Positions 1 through 9,273 of a stretch of DNA of 14,956 nt are shown here, one piece after another; position 1 is the stretch's first letter, and each line of letters begins with the position of its first letter. The DNA is taken from assembly GCA_000697335.1 (NCBI GenBank), contig JNEM01013761.1, positions 1 through 14,956 on the forward strand, given 5' to 3'. Source of the stretch: Conidiobolus incongruus B7586. Taxonomy: Eukaryota > Entomophthoromycota > Entomophthoromycetes > Entomophthorales > Conidiobolaceae. The notes under the pieces are model-generated. The model did no database searches and was not told where the DNA came from. It saw only the letters and a list, made by a program, of their open reading frames with translations. Position numbers and translations under genes: made by a program.

Positions 1-1330
1 CTAACTTAAAAAATGAAAGAAATAATCTTTTCTTAGTTATTTTAATATATTTTATTTATTATGATTGAAGTTTAGCTTAAACAAAATATATAATAGATTT
101 TATCATTTAATCAAAGTTCAAAAAAAATAAAACATCTAAATTTAAGTAGAAGCTGTTAAAATATAAATAAAAGCTTAATATATAATATGAAATTATAATA
201 ATTCGTTGCTATTGGTTATTGAATTTATATATATAGTTTATAATTTAATAACAAAATAAAATATTGGGTTAAAGTAATATAGGCAATTTTATTGATTCCA
301 GTAAATAATAATTGTATTTATTAATAAATAAAAGTCATTCTATTAAATTATAATTTTATAAAATGTTTTTATTGATTTTTTGAAAATATTTTTAAATGAC
401 ACATAAGTTTTTAGTGTTTTTAAATTAATCGTTTATTATTGTGTTTAATATAAGATGCAAATATATATTAATTTACATATTGCTTATAAAATACCTAAAA
501 TTAAAATTATATAGTGATTTTCAATTTGAAAAATATAAAGATTATTTAATATAAATGTTTATTAAATTTCAACATATATGATGTTAATTTCTTTATAAAA
601 TTCAACAATATACTTGCAAAAGAAAAAATTTTATAATCAAAACTATATTGATTAAAAATTAAATATGGTTTTTTGATAAGGAAAAAGATTTTTAAGTGTT
701 AAAAGTATTCCAAAATTATAGCAAACATTTATTAATGAAATAAAACGAAATAAATATAAATGATTCATTTGTTTTTTATCAGTTATTTATTAAAAAGTAT
801 ATACAATTTGATTTTAAGAATGCACATTTAATTAAAATTGGGAGTAATAACTAAGCAAAGGTGATAGGTATAGAAGATTACTAATTTCAAAGAGGATTTG
901 AATAAATATGATTATATAGATATTTTAAAAACTTAAATATATTACGGAAAAAGAGGTTTTATATATATATCAATCCTAACGCCAAAAAAGAGATTAAAAT
1001 ATATTAAAATTAAAATTTCCAAAAGTAAAATAAATATACGCAAATGTATTAATACGAAAATCAAAAAAATGAATATAATTGAAATTATATAAATATTGGA
1101 ATAATAATTAAGTATTGTTATTTGGATTTCAAATATTAAATTTGTGTAATAACAATATGATATAATAATTAATATTAAAATATTTCAATATATTGAAATA
1201 TTTTACAAAAAATCTATTTGGAAAATAAATAAATTCAAGGAAGAAAATTAAGTGTAAATAGAAATGATACACAATGCTTGAATTATTATAATATGATAAT
1301 ATTGTAACTATAAAATTATATAATTAAACA
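1..1330. other. AT-rich DNA without recognisable features
   Basis: This stretch is overwhelmingly A and T, with stop codons dense in all frames. I found no transposase motif, no terminal repeat matching the elements further right, and no RNA gene. It may be decayed repeat or plain intergenic DNA; the sequence alone does not say which. Confidence 0.6.
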
Positions 1331-1336
1331 TTTATT
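1331..1336 (-). promoter_or_regulatory. possible poly(A) signal of the repeat-protein gene
   Basis: Read on the minus strand this is AATAAA, about 114 bases past the TAA stop of the secreted repeat-protein gene. The position is sensible for a fungal 3' UTR, but AATAAA is common by chance in DNA this AT-rich. Confidence 0.3.
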
Positions 1337-1449
1337 GAAAAAATAAAGGTTGTGAGTAATAATGTAAATAGTGGTAGTAATAGAAAGAATCTGATAATTA
1401 ACTAGCCTAAGGCTTGACTTAACCTCAAGTATTTGGCCCAGTACGGGAT

Positions 1450-2493
1450 TTAGTAGTAGTATCTAGAATTTGTTGTAGTTGTGGTAGATTTTTTAGGATA
1501 GCCAGAGAATGAGGAAGTGATGGTAGTATATTCAACAGGGTATCCAGAGGAAGTGGTAGTGTACTTAACGGGATACTCAGAGGAAGAGGTAGTATACTCA
1601 ACAGGATATCCAGAGGAAGTAGTAGTGTACTTAACGGGATACTCAGAGGAAGTGGTAGTATACTTAACGGGATACTCAGAGGAAGAGGTAGTATATTCAA
1701 CAGGATATCCAGAGGAAGAGGTAGTATACTCAACAGAATATCCAGAGGAAGTGGTAGTATACTCAACAGGATATCCAGAGGAAGTGGTAGTATACTCGAC
1801 AGGATATCCAGAGGAAGTAGTAGTGTATTTAACGGGATACTCAGAGGAAGTGGTAGTATACTCGACAGGATATCCAGAGGAAGTGGTAGTGTACTTAACG
1901 GGATACTCAGAGGAAGTGGTAGTGTACTTAACGGGATACTTAGAGGAAGTAGTAGTGTATTTAACGGGATACTCAGAGGAAGTGGTAGTATATTCAACAG
2001 GATATCCAGAGGAAGAGGTAGTATACTCAACAGGATACTCAGAGGAAGTGGTAGTGTATTTAACGGGATACTCAGAGGAAGTGGTAGTGTACTTAACGGG
2101 ATACTTAGAGGAAGTGGTAGTGTACTGAACGGGATACTTAGAGGAAGTAGTAGTGTATTTAACGGGATACTCAGATGTAGTGGTAGAAGTTGACTTGGGA
2201 CAATATCCATTGCAAGTTGAGGTAGTAGTACGTTTTGGTGGATAACCTTTGGAGGTAGAAGTACTAGGTTTTGGAGGATAAATGGTTGTGGTGGGTTTAC
2301 AGTATTTGTTATACCAATCACAATGTGCTTTATAATATGCTGGCACTGGTTTAACTTTACAGATAAGTTTATACTTTTTACACCATTTCTGTGTGTTCAT
2401 TCGAAACTCTTCAGCATTAGCATGAGATTCTTGGGAAAATACCCCACAAATCATTGACAATAAAAGGATTCCAGTAAAAGTTTTAGCTAACAT
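1450..2493 (-). CDS. secreted Ser/Thr/Tyr-rich tandem-repeat protein, possible cell-wall protein or effector
   Basis: Single open frame of 347 codons, not recognised as a named family. Start: the ATG at 2493-2491 is chosen; the frame is open two codons further to a TTG, which is not a normal fungal start. Residues 1-20 form a signal peptide (Lys4, hydrophobic core 6-19, likely cleavage after Ser20). Residues 31-67 are a basic domain with cysteines at 38, 45, 58 and 65 (C-x6-C-x12-C-x6-C). Residues 71-107 hold degenerate YPPK/YCPK units and a CNGYC motif (Cys94, Cys98). Residues 108-328 are 20 tandem units of 11 residues, pattern (E/K/G)YPV(K/E/Q)YTT(T/S)SS; the last is 12 long. The tail ends in YYY. 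No GPI-anchor signal or membrane segment follows, so the product is probably soluble or wall-bound. The Ser/Thr runs suggest dense O-mannosylation and the two Tyr per unit suggest an extensin-like, cross-linkable stalk; both are inference. No intron is needed. The gene stands alone in AT-rich DNA. Confidence 0.85.
   Translation of the reverse strand: MLAKTFTGILLLSMICGVFSQESHANAEEFRMNTQKWCKKYKLICKVKPVPAYYKAHCDWYNKYCKPTTTIYPPKPSTSTSKGYPPKRTTTSTCNGYCPKSTSTTTSEYPVKYTTTSSKYPVQYTTTSSKYPVKYTTTSSEYPVKYTTTSSEYPVEYTTSSSGYPVEYTTTSSEYPVKYTTTSSKYPVKYTTTSSEYPVKYTTTSSGYPVEYTTTSSEYPVKYTTTSSGYPVEYTTTSSGYPVEYTTTSSGYSVEYTTSSSGYPVEYTTSSSEYPVKYTTTSSEYPVKYTTTSSGYPVEYTTSSSEYPVKYTTTSSGYPVEYTTITSSFSGYPKKSTTTTTNSRYYY
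1510..2172 (-). repeat. 33-bp coding minisatellite, 20 units
   Basis: Twenty head-to-tail units of 33 bp (the C-terminal one is 36 bp) encode the 11-residue protein repeat. Two main DNA subtypes are interspersed. One encodes EYPVKY, with GAG at the first codon and AAG at the fifth. The other encodes GYPVEY, with GGA and GAG there. KK, KQ and EE variants occur in the N-terminal half. The mixed order suggests repeated unequal exchange or slippage. Because 33 is a multiple of three, other frames also stay open across the array. Confidence 0.95.
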
Positions 2494-2593
2494 TTCCAAG
2501 AATTTTCAAGATTCAATAGCTTATAATGTGTAAAGGAATAAATTAAGAATTTATCTTTAGTTGTACTGTAAGGAAAAATGTTGATATCTTCCA

Positions 2594-2603
2594 CTTTTAT
2601 ATA
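2594..2603 (-). promoter_or_regulatory. TATA-like box of the repeat-protein gene
   Basis: On the minus strand this reads TATATAAAAG, about 100 bases upstream of the ATG at 2493, followed by a mixed-composition leader. Position and sequence fit a core promoter, with the caveat that TATA-like strings are frequent in this window. Confidence 0.4.
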
Positions 2604-2619
2604 CTTTATAAAATTTCAT

Positions 2620-3832
2620 AATCTAGTCGAAATAATAACAATACATAATAGCGAAAAAGATTTTTCTATATTTATTCTATGGTATACTTTAAAAAAAAAT
2701 ATTTATCTCCGTTCTGTCTATTAATATGAATTATGATAACTCTATCAAATTCTGACTGATAATATCTTAATATGTTCCTGCCATAATAAGTGATATTACA
2801 TAGTATTCTTAATCGAATATCAATTTATTATACAAAATCTTAATATATTATATTAAATATTTGTTTAATATCAATAATTTTTTCATAATTTATATATTAT
2901 TTTTAAAGTTTTTTAATTCGTTATTAGATAAAAATACTGAAAAAGTCATTTACTTTAAACTATATGAAAAATAATTTCATCTACCATAACTTGAACTAAC
3001 TTAAAAACTTTATAATTAATCTTTTTTGACTAAAAAAGCATTAAGTTGGATAAAATTTCAAAGATTAAGACAAATAGTATACAATTTAAGTTGAAAATAT
3101 TTGAATATAGGAAATTAATGCATTATTTTTGATACATTTCATTTAAATATAATTCATATTCTCAAATTTTGTAAATATATTTTTAACGCATTTTTTTATG
3201 TATCATTTAATGCTTTTTAAATTTCATAAATTTATATATTTTAAAAATAACTTAAATATTGTCAATACACATAAAAAGATTACAAGAATTAGTATTAAAT
3301 TTATAATTAGATTATATTAATATTAATAAGAATAATAATTATATATACTTTTAAACCCTAATTTTTAATAAGATTAATTCTTTATAATATGTATTAAAAT
3401 AAAAATTAATCTCAATAATTTTTTATAATTAAAAAATAAGTTCTAAATCCAATTTTTCGTAAAAAAATTATGCCAAGATAATAAAAATAAATTTCAATGC
3501 ATAAAATTTTATATCAAAAAAAATTTAAAATTAGATTCATTTTTGAAAATAAAAATATTGAGCATAATAAGATAATAAGTGTAAAAACTGTAAGTGAAAT
3601 GTGTTATTCATTAGGAATTTATCAATTTAAGAATATTTTCTATAGTTAAAATAAATTGAGTGATAATATCATTTTAGAATACATAAAAATCATTTTCACG
3701 CCATAATTTTAAAATTAGTTAAATCCAGTAACAAGGGTTAAAAATCAGAATTAAGCATATCAAATTTTTTAATTGGTTAACTCCGAATGCTCATTCATAT
3801 TCTTCGGCCATACTTGATTAAAATTATCATCG

Positions 3833-3836
<4 letters not shown>
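2620..3836. other. AT-rich DNA without recognisable features
   Basis: Upstream flank of the repeat-protein gene. It may contain its distal promoter, but no coding region, RNA gene or transposon end could be recognised on either strand. Confidence 0.55.

Positions 3837-3870
<34 letters not shown>
3837..3870. repeat. (TA)17 microsatellite
   Basis: Uninterrupted TA dinucleotide run of 34 bases. It is a simple repeat of no evident function, though TA is the target of the Tc1/mariner elements found further right. Confidence 0.95.
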
Positions 3871-3873
<3 letters not shown>

Positions 3874-4206
3874 TTTGTTAATTATTGAATGGTATATTAA
3901 AGGAATATGAAACCTACAAAAAGCATTTGTTTGTTAACAATATGCCATTTAACACCTAATTATATTCAGTCTGTAATAATCAGATATTTGATATTCTAAT
4001 GATATAGGTAAAATATTTATTTTAAGAATTTGAAATTCAAATAATTTAAAATATTGACTTAAATATATAGTAATTTCTCTTTCTATATTTATTTAAAATA
4101 ATATAATGATAACCCAATGGGAGTTTATGTCACTGCCACAATTTCCAATCTCGAATAGATTCCAAATTCCCATGGTTCCATCTTTATTGGAATTCCTAAC
4201 ACTTTG

Positions 4207-4228
4207 GCCGGGTTCCCGGCTGATCAGC
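4207..4228. repeat. overlapping GC-rich palindromes
   Basis: GCCGGG and CCCGGC are separated by TT (4207-4220), directly overlapped by the perfect 10-bp palindrome GCTGATCAGC (4219-4228). Such dense GC-rich symmetry is exceptional in this window. Confidence 0.8.
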
Positions 4229-4508
4229 ACATTTTATGATAGCCACCTAAGCCAACATTTTACTAACTGCTGTAACCCACAATGGTGAGCGGCATATATC
4301 CTCTTCACTAGATTTATAATTCTCAATTCAAAAACCCTTTCAGGTCCCTAAACAAAAAAAATAAATTTAAATCTAGTTAAATTAAAACATCTACACTTTT
4401 ATTTTAATCATTGAATCCGCTCCAATTGATTGACGTTACCGATCGCTCCTACAGGCTCACACTTGCAATCTCGTTGACCACCTAGCTAGTGGAGCGCTCA
4501 CTCTTCGC

Positions 4509-4539
4509 CATTATCAGACTGATCCAAATCCTGATAATG
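4509..4539. repeat. 9-bp inverted repeat, potential hairpin
   Basis: CATTATCAG (4509-4517) and its exact complement CTGATAATG (4531-4539) enclose 13 bases. Nearby, CGCTCC (4444-4449) can pair with GGAGCG (4491-4496), and CCAC (4478-4481) with GTGG (4489-4492). A folded transcript is possible but not shown. Confidence 0.6.
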
Positions 4540-4599
4540 CGCCTGCTGCTTTAAGTCCCATCTATCACCTTTGCTGAACTTTTAACTATTCCATGTTAA

Positions 4600-6349
4600 A
4601 ATATATAAAAAGTAAAAGCAATATATTATTAATATAACATAACATTATGGATATATTCAAATAAATATATTTATACTTCCGTTTTCAAGATAGAATCTAT
4701 AACATTAATGAACATGGTTGAGATATAGAGTAGAAATCGCTGATTTACACATTATCTAAATAAAAATACAAATATTGAATCTAAACATTATTTTTTTATA
4801 GTATTCAAATACATTATATTGTCATTTACTCAACAATCATGAATATATTTAAGTGATTTCCATCTATAAAATTAAAACTATTGATGATAATATAGGAATA
4901 TATAACTTGCAGATAGAGTATTTTAATACTTTTAATAATATATAAATTATTATAATAACTGAACAACTCGATGACTATCTTTGTAAAAGAAATTTGGTTT
5001 TCAAATTTAGATAAATAATTTCATAAAAAACTTGAAACATTCTAAACATCATGCTCATTGCAAGTTATAATTTATTTTACCAGGTTTATATCTAAATTAT
5101 AACAATATTATAATAGAAATTTAAAGTAATTACTTAATTTAACTCAATGTCATTAGAAATATTATGATGAAAAAATAATTCATGAATATATAAAATTTGA
5201 AACTATGAATATTTCATGCATAATCTATTAATATTTTGATTTTAAATTCAATAAACTATTAAAAATTTATAAATGGTTTATTTCCATTAATTTTATTAAG
5301 AATAATTCATATCTATATTTAATCAAAATGCCCCTTTTCAATAATAAAAAAGTTTTATTTCATTAAACATATTCTTTATATATATTTAAATTATATTAGA
5401 ATTTTATTATTATATAATATATTGGATATTATATATCTAAATAATTCCTTTTAAGGTTGTTATCATTTTGTAACATTTTTAATTAATCCTCTAGAGATAA
5501 AAATATGGCTAAATAATAATTAGATTATTATATTAAATTATAATATTTATCATTTTTTATATTAATAATTTATTAATTTCGAAAGCAGTTAAAATAAATA
5601 AATAATCTTTCATTTTATTAATATAGAAAGTTTCAAAAAGATTTCATATTAAAATAAATTTCAGTTTTTTAATTATTTTCAATAAAGAACTATTTTTAAA
5701 TTAATTTAATAGAATTATTTTAATTATTTAATGAAATAAATTTTCAATCAAAAAATTTAAATCTTTAAACTCTTTATTTAAATTAAAAGTAAGATTAAAT
5801 TTTATAAAATTAATTGCATTAAATAATTAAATTACTATTTAATTATAATACTTATAATCCTTATTGTTATAGATTTTTAACTGTAAATTGAAAATAAATA
5901 TTAAAACTATAATGTTTATATATTTTGATAGCCATATAGATTGTATTATAAACATTTGTAAATTTTATTTAATATATTTTTTTCTAATTTTTTATTAAAT
6001 TGATATATTCATATTGTTATATCAAGTTTAATATAAATTTAAAAATTTTAACCTAAGATATATATGACATTGATTTGTGTATTGTCTTAAGATATAGAAT
6101 TAAATATTAAATTTATTTTAGTTAACTTCCAGGTATTATAAAAAATAATTATAAATAAATTTAAATATATGATTTGCTCATATTATTAGATAATATAATC
6201 AAATAGGTATTTTAAAATTAAAAATTGACATAATTTAATACAAGCATTTTTTAAATAAATCTATTATTATATTTTGACTTTTGTAATTCTAACTTGATAT
6301 ATTTTTTATAATATTATATTTGATATATCAAATTATAAAGTAATATATA
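4600..6349. other. AT-rich DNA without recognisable features
   Basis: Very AT-rich, with no coding frame and no match that I can see to the mariner or Tc1 copies on its right. It ends at the TA target of mariner A. Older, unrecognisable repeat remains are possible. Confidence 0.55.
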
Positions 6350-6456
6350 TATTAATATAAATATATATCAATATTATATATATTAATTTTGTTACTATAT
6401 ATTTTTAATAATTAGAATATTTTGTGATCAAAAATAAATAAATATATAATATAAAA

Positions 6457-7490
6457 TTAATAGTTTCTTCTATTAATAATAACCTTTTTCTATACTTTCA
6501 ACAAACTTCTAATATCTAAAAAACAGTTCTTTTTATTAAAAACTGAAATTTAATATTTCACAAACTAATCAAATATTGTTGTAAAGATTTTCTTTCCTAT
6601 AAGCTAGTTTTTTAATTATCTAAAGCAATCATAATCACATGAGTTATAATCTAAGGATTATACTAGATATAGTAGTTTTTTCCAGTTATTTTTAATTAGA
6701 AAGTTTTTTATAGCTTTAGATTTATATATTTTATAACAATTAATCAAAATAATAGGTTTTCTTAAATTATATTTAAATCATTAAATAGGAATATTTTATT
6801 TAAAAAAATTATATAGATTTTACTATTAATTGAATTTATATCAGGAATTAAATATGATTAGCATATATTACTATAATCCATTATAATAATTAACATTAGC
6901 TTATTAATAAAATACTTATTTAAAAGGATTTGTAGATGGGGTTTATTTAGCTTAATCTAATATCTTGATTTGTGTTTTAGTAAAAAATAATATAATGCTT
7001 TTAGATTCATTAATTATAATTATTTGCTATAGAAGTTTAAGCTTCTAGTAATATTTTAATAAGTTTTATTTAGCAAAACTACTTTAGTTACTTTTTAAGC
7101 TTTAGTTAAACTATAAATTAACCATTTTATATTTGTATTTTTAATTTGAATGTAAACTTTAATATTTATAGAATACTTATATAAATAATATTAAAGTGTT
7201 TAGATAATACTCTAGTTGAAATAAAAAGCTATTTTTTAATATATTTTTTTAATCTATTAATAATTAAAAGAAAAATAGTTGAATTTAGTCATTTAAATAT
7301 TAATAAGTTTTAGACAATTTCTCTCTTTGCTTTATAATAATTTGCCTAGCAATAAATTATTAATTTAGATATCATTTTATTACTAAACTATGTTTATAAA
7401 TTTTGAATAATTTTAGAGGATTTATGGTTAAATTTTACTGATACTAAAATAAAAAAATTTTGATATTTATTATTTGGTTTAAGTATTATT
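6457..7490 (-). pseudogene. mariner DD34D transposase relic (copy A)
   Basis: Cut-and-paste transposase remnant, riddled with stops. Recognisable blocks are an HTH-like stretch (LSKHFNI), the KLMLIIIMDY block matching the mariner strand before the second catalytic region, KSKAIKNFLIKNNWKK, then CDYDCFR, an LKN-type block and RSLLKV near the C-terminus. The spacing from the expected second Asp (here Asn, a G-to-A change) to the Asp of CDYD is 34 residues, which defines mariner-type DD34D enzymes. The stop used as the end is TAA at 6459-6457. The start is approximate. Internal stops mostly sit where Gln or Trp is expected. No function remains. Confidence 0.8.
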
Positions 7491-7540
7491 AAATTAAACA
7501 ACTAATTTTAAAAAATTAATTTTCTAATCAAAAAAATTAA

Positions 7541-7564
7541 TATATATATATATATATATATATA
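7541..7564. repeat. (TA)12 run at the Tc1-I insertion site
   Basis: TA dinucleotides immediately left of Tc1-I. Six further TA units lie at 9147-9158 on the other side. Tc1-I therefore inserted into a TA run inside mariner A, and its target duplication cannot be told from the microsatellite. Confidence 0.9.
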
Positions 7565-7770
7565 CACTAGCCTGCAAAAGTGAGTCATAAAATAAAAATC
7601 ACTTATATATTTACCTGTAACTTAAACAATTTTTAACTAAATTAATTTAAATTAAAGTATATAATTAAAGTATATTACCTGATTATAATAGGTTATATTT
7701 AATTATATTTAATATATTATTGGTTAATATATCAAATCTTAAATTTTAAATAATGTGAGTCATAAATTTA
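7565..7770. repeat. left IR/DR arm of Tc1-I
   Basis: About 206-bp left inverted repeat, with transposase-binding-type direct repeats at 7581-7591 and 7756-7766. The stretch between them is also visibly inverted relative to the right arm, for example the shared AAATTAATTTAAATTAAA. Confidence 0.85.
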
Positions 7771-7898
7771 CAGGTTTAAGAGTTAAAGGGGTATATAAAA
7801 CAAAAATTACTTAAATCTTTTTTTCTTTTATTAAATTATATATATTTATACTAATATTATTATTGTAAATTATTATTTTAGATAATATTAGTATTAAA

Positions 7899-8914
7899 AT
7901 GTCTAAATCCCTCTCTAAAAAGATTCATTTGCATATTAATCAACTTTATGGTAAAGGTAGATTAATTTATGAGATTGCTTGAATTACTGGTGCTAGCTAG
8001 TCTATTATAGCTAGGGTTGTTAAAAATTATGGTAAGGATATATTTAAACTTAAACTTAGGTATTCTAGGATTATAGATAAATATGATAAAAAGTATATTT
8101 GTAGGTTGGTTAGTATAGGTAAATGTAATACTATTGTAGAAGTACAGAAAGAATTATAAAACTATGCAGGAATATTAGTTAATACTGATACTATTATATA
8201 TACTTTATGTTATAATGGATACCACTTGCATTTTAAGAAAAAATGCCCCTAACTAAAGAAGTCCCATTATAAAACTAGGTGGGAGTTTAAATATCACCAC
8301 TAAAGCTAAACCAAAACTAAATAGAGTAAGGTTATTTAATCTAATGAAACAAAAATATACCTTAGTGGATTTGATAAGAAAGCTAGATGTTTCAAAAAAG
8401 ATAAAGTATTACTTTGTGACCATTATGTTATTTCAATCTAAAAATATAATGGTGGGTCAATTATAGTTTGGGGATGTATGTTATCTTCTAGTATAAGGTA
8501 TCTTTGTAAAGTTAATAGGGGAATTAATGCTGAGATGTACCAAAATATTCTAAAAAATGAATTAAAAAAAACTATTGAATGATATAGGTTAAGTGAATAA
8601 ATGTTATTTTCCAACAAGATAATACCCTTTGCTATATTATTATTTCTACTACTAAATGGTTTAAAAATAATAAAATAATAGTTATGAAGTGGCTTTTTCA
8701 ATCCCCTAACTTTAATCTAATTGAACACCTTTGGGATCAGTTAAAAAAAGTAATTAAACCTTTCCCACCAGTAAAAAATTTAAATGAGCTTTGGGAATAT
8801 ATTCAAGAAGCTTAGAACAAAATTAATCCTTCTTAATATAAGAAGTTAGTTGACTCTATACCCTATAAACTTAAGGAAGTTAGGAAAGCAAAAGGTAGAT
8901 ATACTAAGTTTTAA
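7899..8914 (+). pseudogene. Tc1-type DD34E transposase relic (Tc1-I)
   Basis: Tc1 transposase of about 338 codons, close to the usual length. ATG is at 7899 and the TAA stop at 8912-8914. Visible blocks are the N-terminal HTH region, SNETKIYLSGFDKKA (family form usually SDE; the first catalytic Asp is now Asn), SIIVWGCM, FQQDN with the second Asp, and SPNFNLIEHLWDQLKK with the Glu. Exactly 34 residues lie between that Asp and Glu. The C-terminus reads KKLVDSIPYKLKEV. About 13 in-frame stops occur, largely at expected Gln or Trp positions, plus one frame change shortly before FQQDN (about 8600). The gene is dead through C-to-T type decay. Confidence 0.92.
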
Positions 8915-8938
8915 TTTTCTTTCTATAACCAAAACACA

Positions 8939-9144
8939 CAAATTTATGACTCATCTTAGGTAAAGTTTAAACTTTAATATATCAACTAAAATTTAATGTA
9001 ATTGGATCAAATATACTTAATTATAAATAAATAATATAAGTTTATTATATATTTTAATTTAAATTAATTTGATTAAGAATTAACAAAGTTATTGATTATA
9101 ATATATATAATTATAATTTTATGACTCACTTTTGCAGGCTAGTG
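8939..9144. repeat. right IR/DR arm of Tc1-I
   Basis: Mirror of the left arm. The core complement TTTATGACTCA lies at 8943-8953 and 9118-9128. Tc1-II has the equivalent sites at 12589 and 12764, again 175 bp apart. Confidence 0.85.
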
Positions 9145-9273
9145 TGTATATATATATATCAAAAATATATCATTTCCTATTAATTTTATTTATATTTATT
9201 TATCTCATATTAATAATATATCTGACAAATTATAAATTAAAAAATTTCCTATTATTTGAGATTTAAGTTAATA

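Larger units (their letters stand above)
4103..4595. other. GC-richer island of unknown identity
   Basis: Two patches (about 4103-4345 and 4420-4595) reach roughly 35-55% G+C per 60-base line, against about 10-20% nearby, and contain many CpG sites. They are joined by an AT-rich stretch. The plus strand has a 60-codon open frame at 4106-4288 with no recognisable domain. The minus strand has a 37-codon open stretch (about 4355-4242) preceded by a pyrimidine-rich tract and TAG resembling a splice acceptor. Several inverted repeats lie inside. It could be a fragment of a single-copy gene, a structured RNA, or unique DNA that escaped the decay of its surroundings. None of these is established. 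Confidence 0.5.
7565..9144 (+). mobile_element. Tc1-like element I (best preserved copy, nested in mariner A)
   Basis: 1580-bp element. The outer 29 bp (7565-7593, starting CACTAGCCTGC) are perfectly inverted at 9116-9144. The left side abuts TA (7563-7564); the right side reads TG then TA repeats, so one target copy looks altered. The ends are long (about 206 bp) and of IR/DR type. The core TGAGTCATAAA occurs at 7581 and again at 7756, and its complement at 8943 and 9118, giving exactly 175 bp between outer and inner sites on both sides. The interior holds a broken transposase. The element splits mariner A near its 5' end. The intact termini but dead gene mark it as a non-autonomous relic. 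Confidence 0.93.
6352..9271 (-). mobile_element. mariner-like element A (decayed, interrupted by Tc1-I)
   Basis: Minus-strand mariner of about 1338 bp once Tc1-I and one TA are removed. Both ends abut TA (6350-6351 and 9272-9273). The 3' end begins TTAATATAAA, matching mariner C's TTAGTGCAGA except at G-to-A and C-to-T positions. The 5' end, read on the minus strand, begins TTAACTT and shares AAATAATAG with C. Its body aligns with copies B and C in reverse orientation over its whole length. The segment 9145-9271 is the 5' end cut off by Tc1-I. This was inferred by comparing copies within the window; ends may be off by a few bases because of the base composition. Confidence 0.8.

Noticed and set aside
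1517-2128. 203-codon plus-strand frame of repeated VVYSTGYPEE-like units
   Set aside because: Antisense shadow of the same array. It begins and ends with the repeats and has no unique flanking protein sequence.
1510-2172. regular 33-bp spacing suggestive of a CRISPR-like array
   Set aside because: Units are contiguous with no unique spacers and encode a protein repeat in a eukaryotic context.
1425-2321. 298-codon minus-strand frame rich in Leu, Pro, Ile and Ser
   Set aside because: It is the other reading of the 33-bp repeat array, stays open only because the unit length is a multiple of three, and lacks a signal peptide or any domain.
2494-2499. TTG two codons upstream of the ATG of the repeat-protein gene as a start
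   Set aside because: Eukaryotic genes start at ATG in nearly all cases. The ATG at 2493 has a purine at -3 and directly precedes a well-formed signal peptide.
3932-4202. possible solo LTR bounded by TGTT and AACA ends
   Set aside because: No matching target duplication at the two ends, no second copy in the window, and no neighbouring internal region; the ends are too short to count as evidence.
4106-4288. 60-codon plus-strand frame, with a possible intron 4285-4343 (GTGAGC...TTTCAG)
   Set aside because: No domain or signal peptide. The extended frame would stop after about 13 mostly Lys/Asn codons, and the splice signals are no better than chance.
4261-4300. resemblance of TGTAACCCA to an SRP RNA Alu-domain motif
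   Set aside because: No SRP S-domain hallmark and no pairing partner could be found nearby.
4478-4488. minus-strand string resembling a tRNA/SINE A box (TAGCTAGGTGG)
   Set aside because: No convincing B box follows at a usual distance, and no cloverleaf with T arm can be drawn.
8438-8701. 87-codon minus-strand frame
   Set aside because: Lies antisense within the Tc1-I transposase relic, is low in complexity and has no recognisable domain.
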